A DNA stretch of 64,000 bases from Coccinella septempunctata. Its lineage: Eukaryota; Arthropoda; Insecta; Coleoptera; Coccinellidae. The notes beneath the pieces are model-generated. The model did no database searches. It was not told the origin of the DNA and was given only the letters and a program-made list of their open reading frames with translations. Position numbers and translations under genes: made by a program. Location of the stretch: positions 16,469,001 through 16,533,000 of the forward strand of contig NC_058198.1 in assembly GCF_907165205.1 (NCBI RefSeq). The letters run 5' to 3'. Each line of letters opens with the position of its first letter. Positions within the stretch are counted from its first letter, which is position 1. This document shows positions 33,651 to 43,545 of the stretch, one piece after another.

Positions 33651-35282
33651 AATAGTTGTCCCTACTGTTTGATTCGTTCTTTCCACGAAATCGCATTGAG
33701 GTGAATAAACGGCGGTATACCAAATCTTCTGGACTTTATAAGATTCAGACAATTTCTTCATAGTGCGGCCGGCAAATTGAGCACCGTTATCCGAAATAAT
33801 GAATTGTGGAATTCCAAACTTCAGAAACACGTCGGATTCTAAAAATTTAACTATATTCTCAGCTGTCGCTTTTCGCATAGGATGCAGTACAACATATTTA
33901 GTGAACCAATCCGCTATAACCAGCAAGAATGTATTGCCCCGTTCAGATCTGGGAAATGGACCCATTAAATCCAAAGCAATGACTTGCCATGGAAAATTTA
34001 CATTTTTCTCCTTTCCCATCAATCCTAGTCCGGGTTTGTTATAAACTTTTTGAGCTCCACAAATTTTACACTGACGAATGAACTTAAGGATATCGAACCT
34101 CATTTTAGGCCAATAATAAAGTTCACTGATTCTGGCGAACGTTTTATAAAAACCTAGGTGTCCGCAGGTTGGAGGATCGTGAAATGTTCTTATTATTTCA
34201 CTGCGCTTGTTATTTGGTATGACGGTTTTCCACTCGGAAATATTTGACTGAACCGGAACATTAGATGGAACAAGTTTATAAAGAATGTCATCTTCAACCT
34301 TCCACTGTGGATATTTCTGAGGTTCATTTTTGATTTTCAGACGCATATTACGATACCAATTATCCAAGTTTTCTTCACTAATTGATATAAGACATACTTC
34401 ACTGGACTCATGAATACGACTAATGGTGAAAGGACGATCGAAATCAGGGGAGGTTAGTATGGGCGAAGCTACCAAAGCTTCTTTTATCTTAAGAAATGCC
34501 TCCTCGGCTTGAGGGGTCCATTCGATAGCTTGACGTTTTCTTTTACCCTTTATCAAATCGTTAATTGGAGATATTAAGGTGGAAAAATCTCTAATGAAAC
34601 TTCGGTACCAAGAACACATTCCGATGAATCTTTTGATTTGCGTAGTGGTATTCGGGCGAGGAAAATTTACCATACACGAAATTTTATCAGGATCAGTTTT
34701 CAGACCATGACCGTCAACAACATATCTTAAGTACTTTATAGAATTTCGAAAGAAATGACATTTATCCAAGTTTACTGTCAAATTCGCTTGCTTGAGACGA
34801 TTAAGAACTTCACTCAGGAGTTCAACATGTTCTTCAAAAGTGGCCGATATGATGATTATATCGTCTATATAAACAAAAATTTTATTTTCAAACTTAGGAC
34901 CGAAAAGTTTATCGACAAGTCGCTGTTGTGCTTGTGCGCTGTTTCTCAAACCAAAAGGTACTACAGTGAATTGAAACAAGCCTCTTCCAGGAACACTGAA
35001 AGCGGTTTTTTCTCTAGATTCCGGATCTAAAGGAATTTGCCAAAAAGACTTTCTTAAATCTATGCTTGAAATGAACTTTGCTCCAGTAAGGCCGTTGAGA
35101 ATACGATCTATACGAGGAAGTGGTTTGGTGAGCTCATTAAGCTTGCGACCGTCGAAACAAAATCTATATTCGTTATTCTTCTTTTTGACTAATAGCACCG
35201 GACTACACCATGGTGAATTTGAAGGTTCAACAACGCCTAACTTCAACATTTCGTCCATTTCGTCATTCAATATCTTCATCAT
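33567..35282 (-). pseudogene. Gypsy RT and integrase, RNase H missing
   Basis: RT begins directly after the RTE insertion (MMKILNDEMDEMLKLGVVE). It shows NSPWCSPVLLVKKKN, SIDLRKSFWQIPL and the catalytic FVYIDDIII. Where RNase H should follow SPDFDRPFTI, the sequence jumps to SRIHESSEVC, so the RNase H domain is deleted. The integrase has the HHCC zinc finger (HLGFYKTF, CKICG) and the catalytic residues in LDLMGPF, SDNGAQF and FVERTN. The frame then shifts. It cannot encode a functional polymerase. Confidence 0.9.
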
Positions 35283-36388
35283 TCATTCATTCATTGCTGT
35301 ATCCCGTTACCGGGAATAAATCTACAAAAAGAAGAAGGAAAAAAAAAATCGAACAGACTTGTAACTTCTTAGTGCTAGTTGCGACTGTATGCCCTCCTGT
35401 GACTAAAGAGACCCAACCGTGACCTGCAGATCCTTCCACACTCAGGGCATGGATAGTCTCCAACCAGATCTGGCCGCCGCTGTATCCTTCTCGATTTTCC
35501 ATTATAACTGTGACCTGTCTAACGCTAGTTGTTCCCAGTTATGATTAGCATTAACTGATTTTAGGGATTGATGTAGTGTATCCTTAAACCGCATATACTG
35601 GCCTCCTGGTTTCCGGGCTCCCTCAGTGAGTTCGCCGTATAGAGCTATTTTGGGGAGTCTTGTGTCTTGCATCCTCAGAATGTGGCCGCTCCATCTGAGT
35701 CGGGCCCTCGTTACTTGAGTCTCAATTGTTGTACAACTCGCGCGCTGCAAGACTTCTGCATTCGAAACTTTGTGGAACCATCTGATGTGCATTATCTGTC
35801 TTAGATGACGTTGCTGCGTCTGTTCAAGCTGTTTAATATGTCGCCTGTAGGGAGTCCAGCTTTCGCTTCCGTAAAGAAGCGTTGGGAGGACCACTGCTCT
35901 GTAAACAGCTGTCTTGGTCTTCAGATTGAGGTCGTGATTTTGGAACACTCTGTCCTTCAGCTTCCAGAATGCCAGTGATGCCGAATTGATACGGCTGTGC
36001 ACCTCCGTGTCAAGGTTAGCCCTAGCATTTATGAAGCTTCCCAAGTATTTGAACTGCTCGACCTGTTCTAGAGTTTCATTGTCCAGGCTGATATCTGTTT
36101 GAAGGCTTTCTGGCGGACTTACCAGGATTTTGGTCTTGTCAATATTGAGTCTAAGGCCTAAAGCTTCGTATATATGTTTATAGGTGTCCATCATTATCTG
36201 TAGATCCTCTGAGCTGCTAGCGATGAGTGAACAGTCGTCTGCATATTGAAGTTCCGTGATAAACTTGGTACGGGTTTTTGCTCTGAGGCGCTTCAGGTTA
36301 AACAGGCCTCCATCAAATCTGAATCTTATCCCAACACCTCTTACGGGCATGCTCATGTCAGCAATTATCGATACAGCTATGGCGAAAA
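35283..36388 (-). mobile_element. RTE-like non-LTR retrotransposon inserted in gypsy pol
   Basis: A 1.1-kb 5'-truncated insertion, flanked by the 7-bp duplication TCATCAT (35276-35282 and 36389-36395) and ending on the minus strand in (AATG)n. It carries the C-terminal half of an RTE-type RT. It inserted between the codons for SPYMM and KILN of the gypsy pol. Confidence 0.9.
35502..36388 (-). pseudogene. RTE-like RT, C-terminal half
   Basis: The frame contains FITELQYADDCSLIASS (catalytic YADD), LRLNIDKTKI, FKYLGSFI, VVLPTLLYGSESWTPYRRH and the RWSGHILRMQDTRLPK block typical of RTE-related proteins. The N-terminal endonuclease is absent. By chance it is in frame with the gypsy protease upstream, giving one continuous frame at 35502-37163. 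Confidence 0.88.
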
Positions 36389-37163
36389 TCATCATATATG
36401 GAGACAAAGGATATTGTTTCAATCGAAAGGGCTTTGCTTCCCCAGTGTTTATAATTAACTGAACTTCGTTCGTTCTACCTAAACGATCTTTACCGCTTAT
36501 ATCTTCGAAAGCTAATATCAGGTCATCAGCGATAGCTTGTTGTTCGGAATTCACACTGTCTACAGTGCAAGTTTCTACTTTGAAATCGTACAAACTCGAA
36601 CTATTCAACGAGATATTGTTTTGTTGAATGTCCCATCTACCTTTAAGATAATCTATCTTGATAGCAAATTTGCGACAGAAATCGCTTCCAAAAATGAAAT
36701 CATGACTGAGACTGGGAACTACTAAAGCTTCTATAATATGACATTGACTATTAATCACAACAGGCAAATGAACTAAACCTATAACTTCCTGGCTTTTATC
36801 ATCAGCGGTGAACACACAATTTTTTCGACATGAAAATACTCTCAAATTCAGAAGATTCAACAATTCAGTGCCACCCTTACCGACAATTGTTACGTTAGAA
36901 CCTGAATCTAACAAGCCAACAACCGAAGAATCCAAAATTTTCACCTGTATAAAAGGTCTATTATCAAATTCTTGTTCACTGAAGAGTGGTGAAATTTGAT
37001 CGCCAACCGCTGGTGAATTATAAAAGTCTCGTACTTTAATCTTCCAATTTTCCCAATCAACTTCATCGAAACGATTTAAACGCGATCTACTGGCCCCAAG
37101 AGAACCATTGCGGGATGAGCTATGGGCCTTGAAAGACATCCCATCATTTAGTTTTTTGAGCAA
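36389..37163 (-). pseudogene. Gypsy protease and start of pol
   Basis: The -1 frame after gag. The aspartic protease motif is GLLDSGSNVTIVG, followed by VIGLVHLPVVIN and an SHDFIFGSDF segment. Pol begins with GEAKPFRLKQYPLSPYMM and is then cut by the RTE insertion. It was expressed from gag by frameshifting in the parent element. Confidence 0.88.
37148..37157 (-). promoter_or_regulatory. -1 frameshift site at the gag/pol junction
   Basis: On the minus strand the last gag codons are TCA AAA AAC followed by TAA. A AAA AAC is a canonical slippery heptamer, and slipping by -1 leads exactly into the protease frame (KKLNDGMSF). The stop codon directly after the heptamer would favour pausing. Confidence 0.75.
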
Positions 37164-38488
37164 TTTTTACAGGTGCGAACAGTTACATTAGGTGAGCCGC
37201 AATGATAGCAAAATTTTGATCTTTTGAATTTACAATCACTATAATAGTGACCTCTTTTATGACAGTTCCAACATTCGATATCATTTCTATTTTTCGCGCC
37301 CAATAAAAAAAATAAAAAATAAATTTTTCGTTCACAATAGTGAACATCATGAGAAGAATAAGGACATATGGAGGAAACTTGGCATGAATTCATTTTATAA
37401 TTTCTTTGTTGACTAGCGTCGTTCTTGCTAAAAACAGTTTTGCGCTTCCTACTTTCGTTTCCATGATATTCTTCAACTGATTCAATTTTTAAAAAGTCAT
37501 CATCCTCCAGACGTTTTATCAATTTATAAAGATCAGAAAGAGTATTTGTCTCTACAGTTGCAATGGCCCTTTTGTATGCCGGAAGTAGGTTTTTACGCAT
37601 ATATTTCAGTTTGGTAGTTTCGACAGCAGGACGTGTCAAACGGTTGAATAACTCATTAATTTTTGCGAAATATATTGTAACGCTTTCATTTTGTAATTGA
37701 CTTCGGTTTCTTATTGTTTCCCATAAATCATCGTCATGAAATGGTGATTGAAAATCTCTCTTAAGCAAATCGACAAGTGAATCCCAATCTTTAACCTCTG
37801 AAACCACTTGAAGGAACCAACACAAAGCATCATCCACGAACAAATCTCTAGCTGAATCAAACAATTCAGATTTGGTTACATGGCGGGCTTTTCTTAATTC
37901 TTCTACATTCTCTAGAAAAATAGTTAATTTGTCTCTATCACCATTAAATGTTTCTCCCCACTTATATACAGGTATAGACTTGACATTCGAAGAGGACGGA
38001 ATATTCTGAAGAGTATAATTGTTCATGGGGTAACTAGAAGTATCATTAACCGGTGGTAAATTTTCACTAGTGTTTGATGACACTTTATCGTGAATATCAG
38101 CTTCAAGAGCTAGGCATGTCGCATACGATTCGTTTTTAAATTCTCTACGCGAAGCAACATCTTTATCGTCATTATCTAAAGGTAAACGATTAATTCGATC
38201 TGTGACGTGTGTAAGACGAGATTTTACTCTTTTGAAAACAGAATCATTACTTGTTCCTTCAAAATCGACAATCAGTGATGTAATCGATTCAAGAGTGGTA
38301 TTAATTTCTTGAACTTCAACTTCAAATTCAAAATTAGGGTCTATTAATTCCAAAATTTCTCCAGCATTCTGTCTAGCTAACAAACGTTTCAAAATTTTTC
38401 TTTTATCATCTTGAGATCTATTTGAAGTGACTCCTCTGATTCGAAGCTCATAATTGAGTTCGCTTAGCAAAAGATGAGTTGGATTCAT
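37148..38488 (-). CDS. Gypsy Gag polyprotein
   Basis: 446 residues, intact, starting about 270 bp after the primer site. It has a long capsid-like region and, near the end, a complete CCHC zinc knuckle (CWNCHKRGHYYSDC). A second knuckle (CYHCGSPNVTVRTC) has Val in place of His. The length is normal for a gypsy Gag. It is the only intact frame of the element and could still be made if the LTR promoter is active. Confidence 0.88.
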   Translation of the reverse strand: MNPTHLLLSELNYELRIRGVTSNRSQDDKRKILKRLLARQNAGEILELIDPNFEFEVEVQEINTTLESITSLIVDFEGTSNDSVFKRVKSRLTHVTDRINRLPLDNDDKDVASRREFKNESYATCLALEADIHDKVSSNTSENLPPVNDTSSYPMNNYTLQNIPSSSNVKSIPVYKWGETFNGDRDKLTIFLENVEELRKARHVTKSELFDSARDLFVDDALCWFLQVVSEVKDWDSLVDLLKRDFQSPFHDDDLWETIRNRSQLQNESVTIYFAKINELFNRLTRPAVETTKLKYMRKNLLPAYKRAIATVETNTLSDLYKLIKRLEDDDFLKIESVEEYHGNESRKRKTVFSKNDASQQRNYKMNSCQVSSICPYSSHDVHYCERKIYFLFFLLGAKNRNDIECWNCHKRGHYYSDCKFKRSKFCYHCGSPNVTVRTCKNCSKN

Positions 38489-38761
38489 GATAGATATAAA
38501 AATACGAAATATTGCAGTGCAAAAAAAAAATAATCAATTCAGCTAATATATGGCAAATACAGAATACTTATTGAAGTTATATGTCTAGTCAGCAGTAATA
38601 AAATATCGAAATCCACAATGAATAATAAAAGTTCAAAATTGTTCAATAATCAGTAGTAAACACATTCAGATGTATCAAAAAAATCTTGTAAATATTCCAA
38701 AAAAATATGAAACAACATATGAGTTCAGTAATATTGATAACAATATAAATCAGGCAATCTG

Positions 38762-38779
38762 GCCCCACGTTGGGCGCCA
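38762..38779 (-). other. Primer-binding site for tRNA-Lys
   Basis: TGGCGCCCAACGTGGGGC on the minus strand, about 6 nt after the 5' LTR. It matches the 3' end of animal tRNA-Lys (CUU type). Confidence 0.85.
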
Positions 38780-38785
38780 AATTTG

Positions 38786-39696
38786 TGTAACGTACTTTTC
38801 ACTTTGACGAATTTTCTTTTAAAGAATAAATGAAAATTATAATAGTTACACTGCGAACGGCAGCTGTTCGCCGGAGAACATTGATGGGTGTGAGGTTCTT
38901 ATCTTCAACAAATTTTGGGAGGGCGCCAATTAGTTTTAGTTCCGTTTAAAAGATTGAATTCATGGCAAACTAATAAAACCACAAATGACAAATAAGAAGA
39001 TGTTAAAGGTGAATGATGAAGAAAATATTCATAATTAAAATCCAGGTACTTATTTATTTTCCTGATGTTCAGAACAGTATCGGCACTCACTGAGTTCTTA
39101 CTTAAGGGTTGGTGGAGATGTCAACTTGGGGATGGTGATGGCTTCGGTTTTCACAGCAATTGTTGATTCCAATATTTGGCGAGACGGCAGTACGGCAGCG
39201 AAATCGAGAATTTTTTCTTGGATGAACAAAATTACACCCAGTGAAAGAACCCTGATGAACGATTCAAAAGAATTCAGTAAAAATACAACAAATGATCGTT
39301 AAACTCACCTTTTAAAAAGTGTTCTTAAAGCACGAAATCTAATTTTTAATCGATATGTGACTAATCAGTAAGATCACTAGTTTTTATTCGGAAACAAATC
39401 CTCTTTCGAAATTATGATCGTGGACGTTAGTCTTCATATAGCATCTGACTGAATTCTTCAAGAAATCCGTACGCTTCGCGATAAGTTTTTTATGCAATCT
39501 CGAATACACATGCCATCTCCAAACAAACATCTCCCCAATATTAAATCACACATAGGAAACTATAATACCAGTTTATGGATTACAAATGATTTGCGTTTCC
39601 TTGTACAGATGGTAGAATATACTAAACACAATGCTGGAGGAATTAATTCATCAAATTCATTCTTTCAATACCTGATTATAATTTTGTAATGCTACA
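38786..39696 (-). repeat. 5' LTR of the gypsy element
   Basis: 911 bp, same length as 31553-32463, about seven substitutions apart. It would hold the promoter of the element. Confidence 0.92.
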
Positions 39697-40011
39697 ATTT
39701 CCAGCTTTCAGTATGCTTTAACGATAGAATGGTGCAATATTCAGGAATTGTTGTCGAAGTCATAAAGTATTTTTAACAGCATATCCACCAAAAAATTCTT
39801 TCGTTTCGTACTTTCATCGAAAAAAATTTGTTTAAATGAAAACCTCTATTTTAGTCGAATTATGATCCATCCTATTCTTACTTTGCCCAAAATTGACAAG
39901 GTATTCCTGGATACGGAATATTCTGCTATCGTTTTTCAAAATGGGGAATTATACGGAAATAACTTGATATTAGTCCGAAAGTCACACTAAAACATTTGTA
40001 AGGCCTCACTA

Positions 40012-41586
40012 CAGTGACGGCTCTTGCCCATAAGGTGTGGGTCGGCCCGATCCAGGATATACAGGGAATATCCTGGAAATTTTTTCAACCAATAACTGGA
40101 AATGAAAACGCGGAATATTCAATTTTATGTCCCAAAAATAAGTGCAATCAGAACTCAATTGACATGTTTTTCAGCATCTTAATGTTAAGTTATTGGTTGA
40201 GAAACTATTAATAGATAGAAGAAGAAGTTAATTGAAAAGCAATTGGTGGGTTTCAGCGTCTTCACTTTGAGTGGTTGATCAATATTGAAGAAACATTAAT
40301 TTTATTCCAGACTTATGTCCCACCCTGCAGATATAATCTGATTTCTTTTATACAACCGCAGTGTATAAAAGTTTAGGCTTGTTTTTGGAGAAAGAATGTA
40401 CTACACTTCTTTGTTTTTGCCAAGCTTTTCAATAATAGTTTTATTCTTCTTCGGGGTCTTTCTGTGAATACCGATAACAAATTCGTTACAACACAAAACT
40501 TCAACGTCAATACGAATCAAAATTTTAACACATCTCCAATTTTGATTTTGAGTGATAATGTAATAAATTTTTCTTTCTCTATTTCACCATTCCTCCTTCT
40601 ACTATCACATGATCTTGTGACAGGGTGCAAAGTTTGTTTCGATTTGCTACCACTCCAATTATTCAACAATCCAAGAAATTTAGATTCCACTCAGATTATC
40701 AAAATTTACGAAATGAATCGAAGAAAACTGATAAACACGTACGTGTATCCCTTTCTCTTATTCTACGACACTGACCTAATTCAATTCAATATGGGAACAG
40801 CGATGCGGATGCCATTCTTATATCCCCACTCCGAGGCTCGGCCGGCCGATCTACGCGTATTCAATTCAAGAAGCTTCGAAATCACCGTGCCCTTATAAAT
40901 TCACTAGGAATTACAAATTTTTGTGGTCAAAAAATCACTAAAGTATTTTAATTCCGTTCGAATACCCTTTTTCAAAAATCATCTATTCATTTAATAAACA
41001 AAAAATCTAACTCTCACTATAATTAGGGATATATTTTCATTGACTAAACTACTCTTAAACGGTACGAATACGCTCTTTTCTAAAATAGACATAATATTTA
41101 ATGATTAACTATTCATTTGATGATATAATATCTTGCAATAGAGTCAATAGAAAATGAGGAAATCTAGAAATATGAAAACTAAACGCCCAAACCATAGCAA
41201 TGTAGGCCCAACTCGTGCTGGCCGACCGTGTATGTATCTAGCAACGACGTAATACGATGTTCAACTTGGTGATAACTGCGTGCGACGTAGGTGCTGTACG
41301 GTACCATAACTTGAAGCGTTTCGCTAGGCTCCTGCGGCTGGCCGACCTAGCGTGTTTAGCGTAAGGACAGAGAACTTCGAAATAAAGTAATTCAGGGCGA
41401 CTGGGGCGTCATGTTGATCGAATCAAGTTGTAGTACGTTATAATAGGGAACTAATCGAGATTTGAATATCGAAATTGATCATTTGGAATAAGTTGCGAAG
41501 AATAAAATAATTTTGATTATATTCTATTTCTCGATTATTTTTGGGTCGGCCCGGCCGACCCTGCATACCCTGACGAGCCGTCATTG
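40012..41586. mobile_element. Non-autonomous hAT-like DNA transposon
   Basis: A 1575-bp insertion in U5 with terminal inverted repeats CAGTGACGGCTC and, at the other end, CAATGACGGCTC, and a perfect 8-bp target duplication CCTCACTA (40004-40011 and 41587-41594). Eight-bp duplications and CARTG ends are hAT hallmarks. The subterminal GGTCGGCC motifs also mirror each other. The longest frame (40464-40898, 144 residues) shows no transposase motif and is probably chance. Confidence 0.88.
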
Positions 41587-42807
41587 CCTCACTATCTCCA
41601 AAATTTAAGACGAAAATCGGAAATTATATTCACGCCCAGTACGAAAAGAAGATATTGAAAAAAATTACCAATGCAAGTGATATTCAGTAAAGTGAAAATA
41701 AAATATCGCCAAAATAATGTCGAAATTAGACATAGTCAAACTTATGCAAGTTTTTGGCCTTCCAACTTCATTTGCTGTTTAGATTAGATATTTTATGATT
41801 TCTATGCTGATCCGGCTATCCGAAAATATTCGAAATGATTTTGAAAAGACCGTTTTATAGAAAAAAGTTCTATTTTGAGATGCTGGGGTTCGAACATAAA
41901 TCGATAATTAATTGCAATATTTCCGAAAAATGCATCAACAATCAAATATCTTATTTCAAAATACTTCAAAGTTCATGCTATACAATTCCTTGTTTTCGCA
42001 GGTAGTAATTATGACCAAATCGGTCCGTTGCGGGCGGAAACGTTGAGGGATGGTTTATTGTATTGGTTATACTGTACCTGTGTTATTCTGTACCTGTCAC
42101 CTAGTCAAAGTAACAAATATTTTACTGTATATTTCAATACGTCAATGGTTTTGAATAGGGTTTTTTTGCTTATCAAGAAATAGTAGTCCCGTAAATCAGT
42201 TATGGCACTTTTTTGGTTTCCATGATATTGTTCTGGTTTTTTCTACAGATAAATCCCCTTTGTATTTGTCAAGAGAAATGAGATTTCGATAATTAAGTAT
42301 GAACGTTGACTTCTATTCTATCTGTCTATTATATTCGTCAATGTAAACTGTTCTTTGTTTCAGGCTCAGGTAATTTCTTTTGAAATTAATTCATTTTAAT
42401 GAAACATCCTCTACACATCCATATAGCTCATGGAAAACTTCGAAAAACCGAATAAAAAAGTTACTTTCTTCCGTCATGAATTTCTTAAAATGGATTGCTG
42501 AAATTTATTAGAGAAAATAACGAAAAATTTTGGTTGCAGTAGCCTTTTTCTTGAGGTTGAAACTGGAATAATAATATTCGAGAGAGTACTGAAGCTGGCA
42601 TATGGAATAATGAGAAAACAATATAAAAAATCACGTTGCGTAGCGTAGCGTTAGATCTATGACGCAATTATAACTAGTGAAACTGAAAAGAGCAAATTTT
42701 TCCAATTATCTGTAGGATATAAATAGTAGGTGAATCCCTTAAACAATGTTCTTGAATGACAAAAAAAGCAGGATTGGAAATTATCCTGGTTATAGTGAAC
42801 CAATGTC

Positions 42808-43545
42808 GACATGATGCTGTTGCCAAGATTCTTCACCAAGAATTGGCACTAAAACTGTTAGAAGAGTTTTGATTCATTTCGTTATTGAAATTTCTAATAG
42901 GATACGGCCGAAATCGATTATTCCTAAGTAAGCGTTCTTGAATATTATGAGAATTCAAAGATTCTAAAATTTCTGGCTCTTCAGCAATTATCTCTAATTG
43001 ATGAGATGAGTCTGTCATCGAAATAAAGAATACTGGTGATATAGGAAATGTGGTGGAAAATAGGACTTACACCAAGATTTGCATCCTAGGGTGGAACGTC
43101 CTTCCTTCTGGTCGAAGTGGGTTGGTGAAGTTTGGAATTTCGCACTAAGAGTTAAAACTCAACAGGGTTCCTCGAACAGTTTGTGCTCACTAGTGGAAAC
43201 TATTTTCAGTTAGTTCGTTTCTTGAAAAAACCGAAAACCGTTGCGAAATCCTGTTCGCAGCGCCAATTATGATTTTCGATCCGCAAACTCTGTTTTTAAA
43301 AAGAATTTTATTCTTTCAATTATAAATCACAATTTCGAAAAACTAAATGACTTTATAATTGGACAGAGCGGAAAGGAGTTACAAACAGAATGAATTCTAA
43401 AATGGAACTAAACTAGAATGTGTCTCTTTTCACATGGAAACCTTGGATTCTGGAAGAATCCGAGTCATCACTTTCTTCTCGCACTAACACTTTCCGCGAA
43501 GACGAAGCTGGCGTCAGCGTTCCAGTACGAGGAGCATCTCGTAAT
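42808..43545. other. Mosaic filler replacing an array gene
   Basis: Between U5 and U6 about 1.8 kb of unit sequence, including the array gene and promoter, is replaced by 738 bp of foreign DNA. The first 48 bp (42808-42855) match 63776-63823 of the R4-like element with one mismatch. The rest is the 5' part of a different LTR element on the minus strand. The pattern suggests break repair with captured fragments. Confidence 0.75.
42856..43545 (-). mobile_element. Fragment of a tRNA-Ser-primed LTR retrotransposon
   Basis: On the minus strand: part of an LTR with AATAAA (about 43270-43545), then TGGCGCTGCGAACAGGAT (43248-43265) matching a tRNA-Ser 3' end as a primer site, then a leader and the first 54 or so codons of a Gag-like frame starting at 43018 (MTDSSHQLEIIAEEPE). 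A tRNA-Ser primer is known for mag-type gypsy elements. Both ends are broken. Confidence 0.6.

Larger units (their letters stand above)
31553..39696 (-). mobile_element. Ty3/gypsy LTR retrotransposon, defective
   Basis: An 8.1-kb element on the minus strand with 911-bp LTRs beginning TG and ending CA, flanked by the 4-bp duplication ATTT. The LTRs differ at only about seven positions, so the insertion is young. From the right: 5' LTR, tRNA-Lys primer site, gag, protease and pol, 3' untranslated region, purine tract, 3' LTR. No env. It is dead: an RTE element interrupts pol, RNase H is missing, and the integrase has a frameshift. Confidence 0.93.
29842..42807. repeat. Array unit U5, split by gypsy and hAT insertions
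   Basis: Unit sequence runs 29842-31552, resumes at 39697-40011 after the gypsy element, and again from 41587 to 42807 after the hAT element. It then breaks off where the next unit would begin its 3' subrepeats, at the mosaic segment 42808-43545. Intervening unit DNA holds no convincing gene besides the array gene. Confidence 0.9.

Noticed and set aside
35502..37163. Single 553-residue protein
   Set aside because: It is an accidental in-frame junction of gypsy protease/pol and an inserted RTE fragment, shown by the TCATCAT duplication at both ends of the insert.
40464..40898. 144-residue frame in the hAT-like element
   Set aside because: No RNase-H-fold or hAT C-terminal motif; AT-driven open frame.
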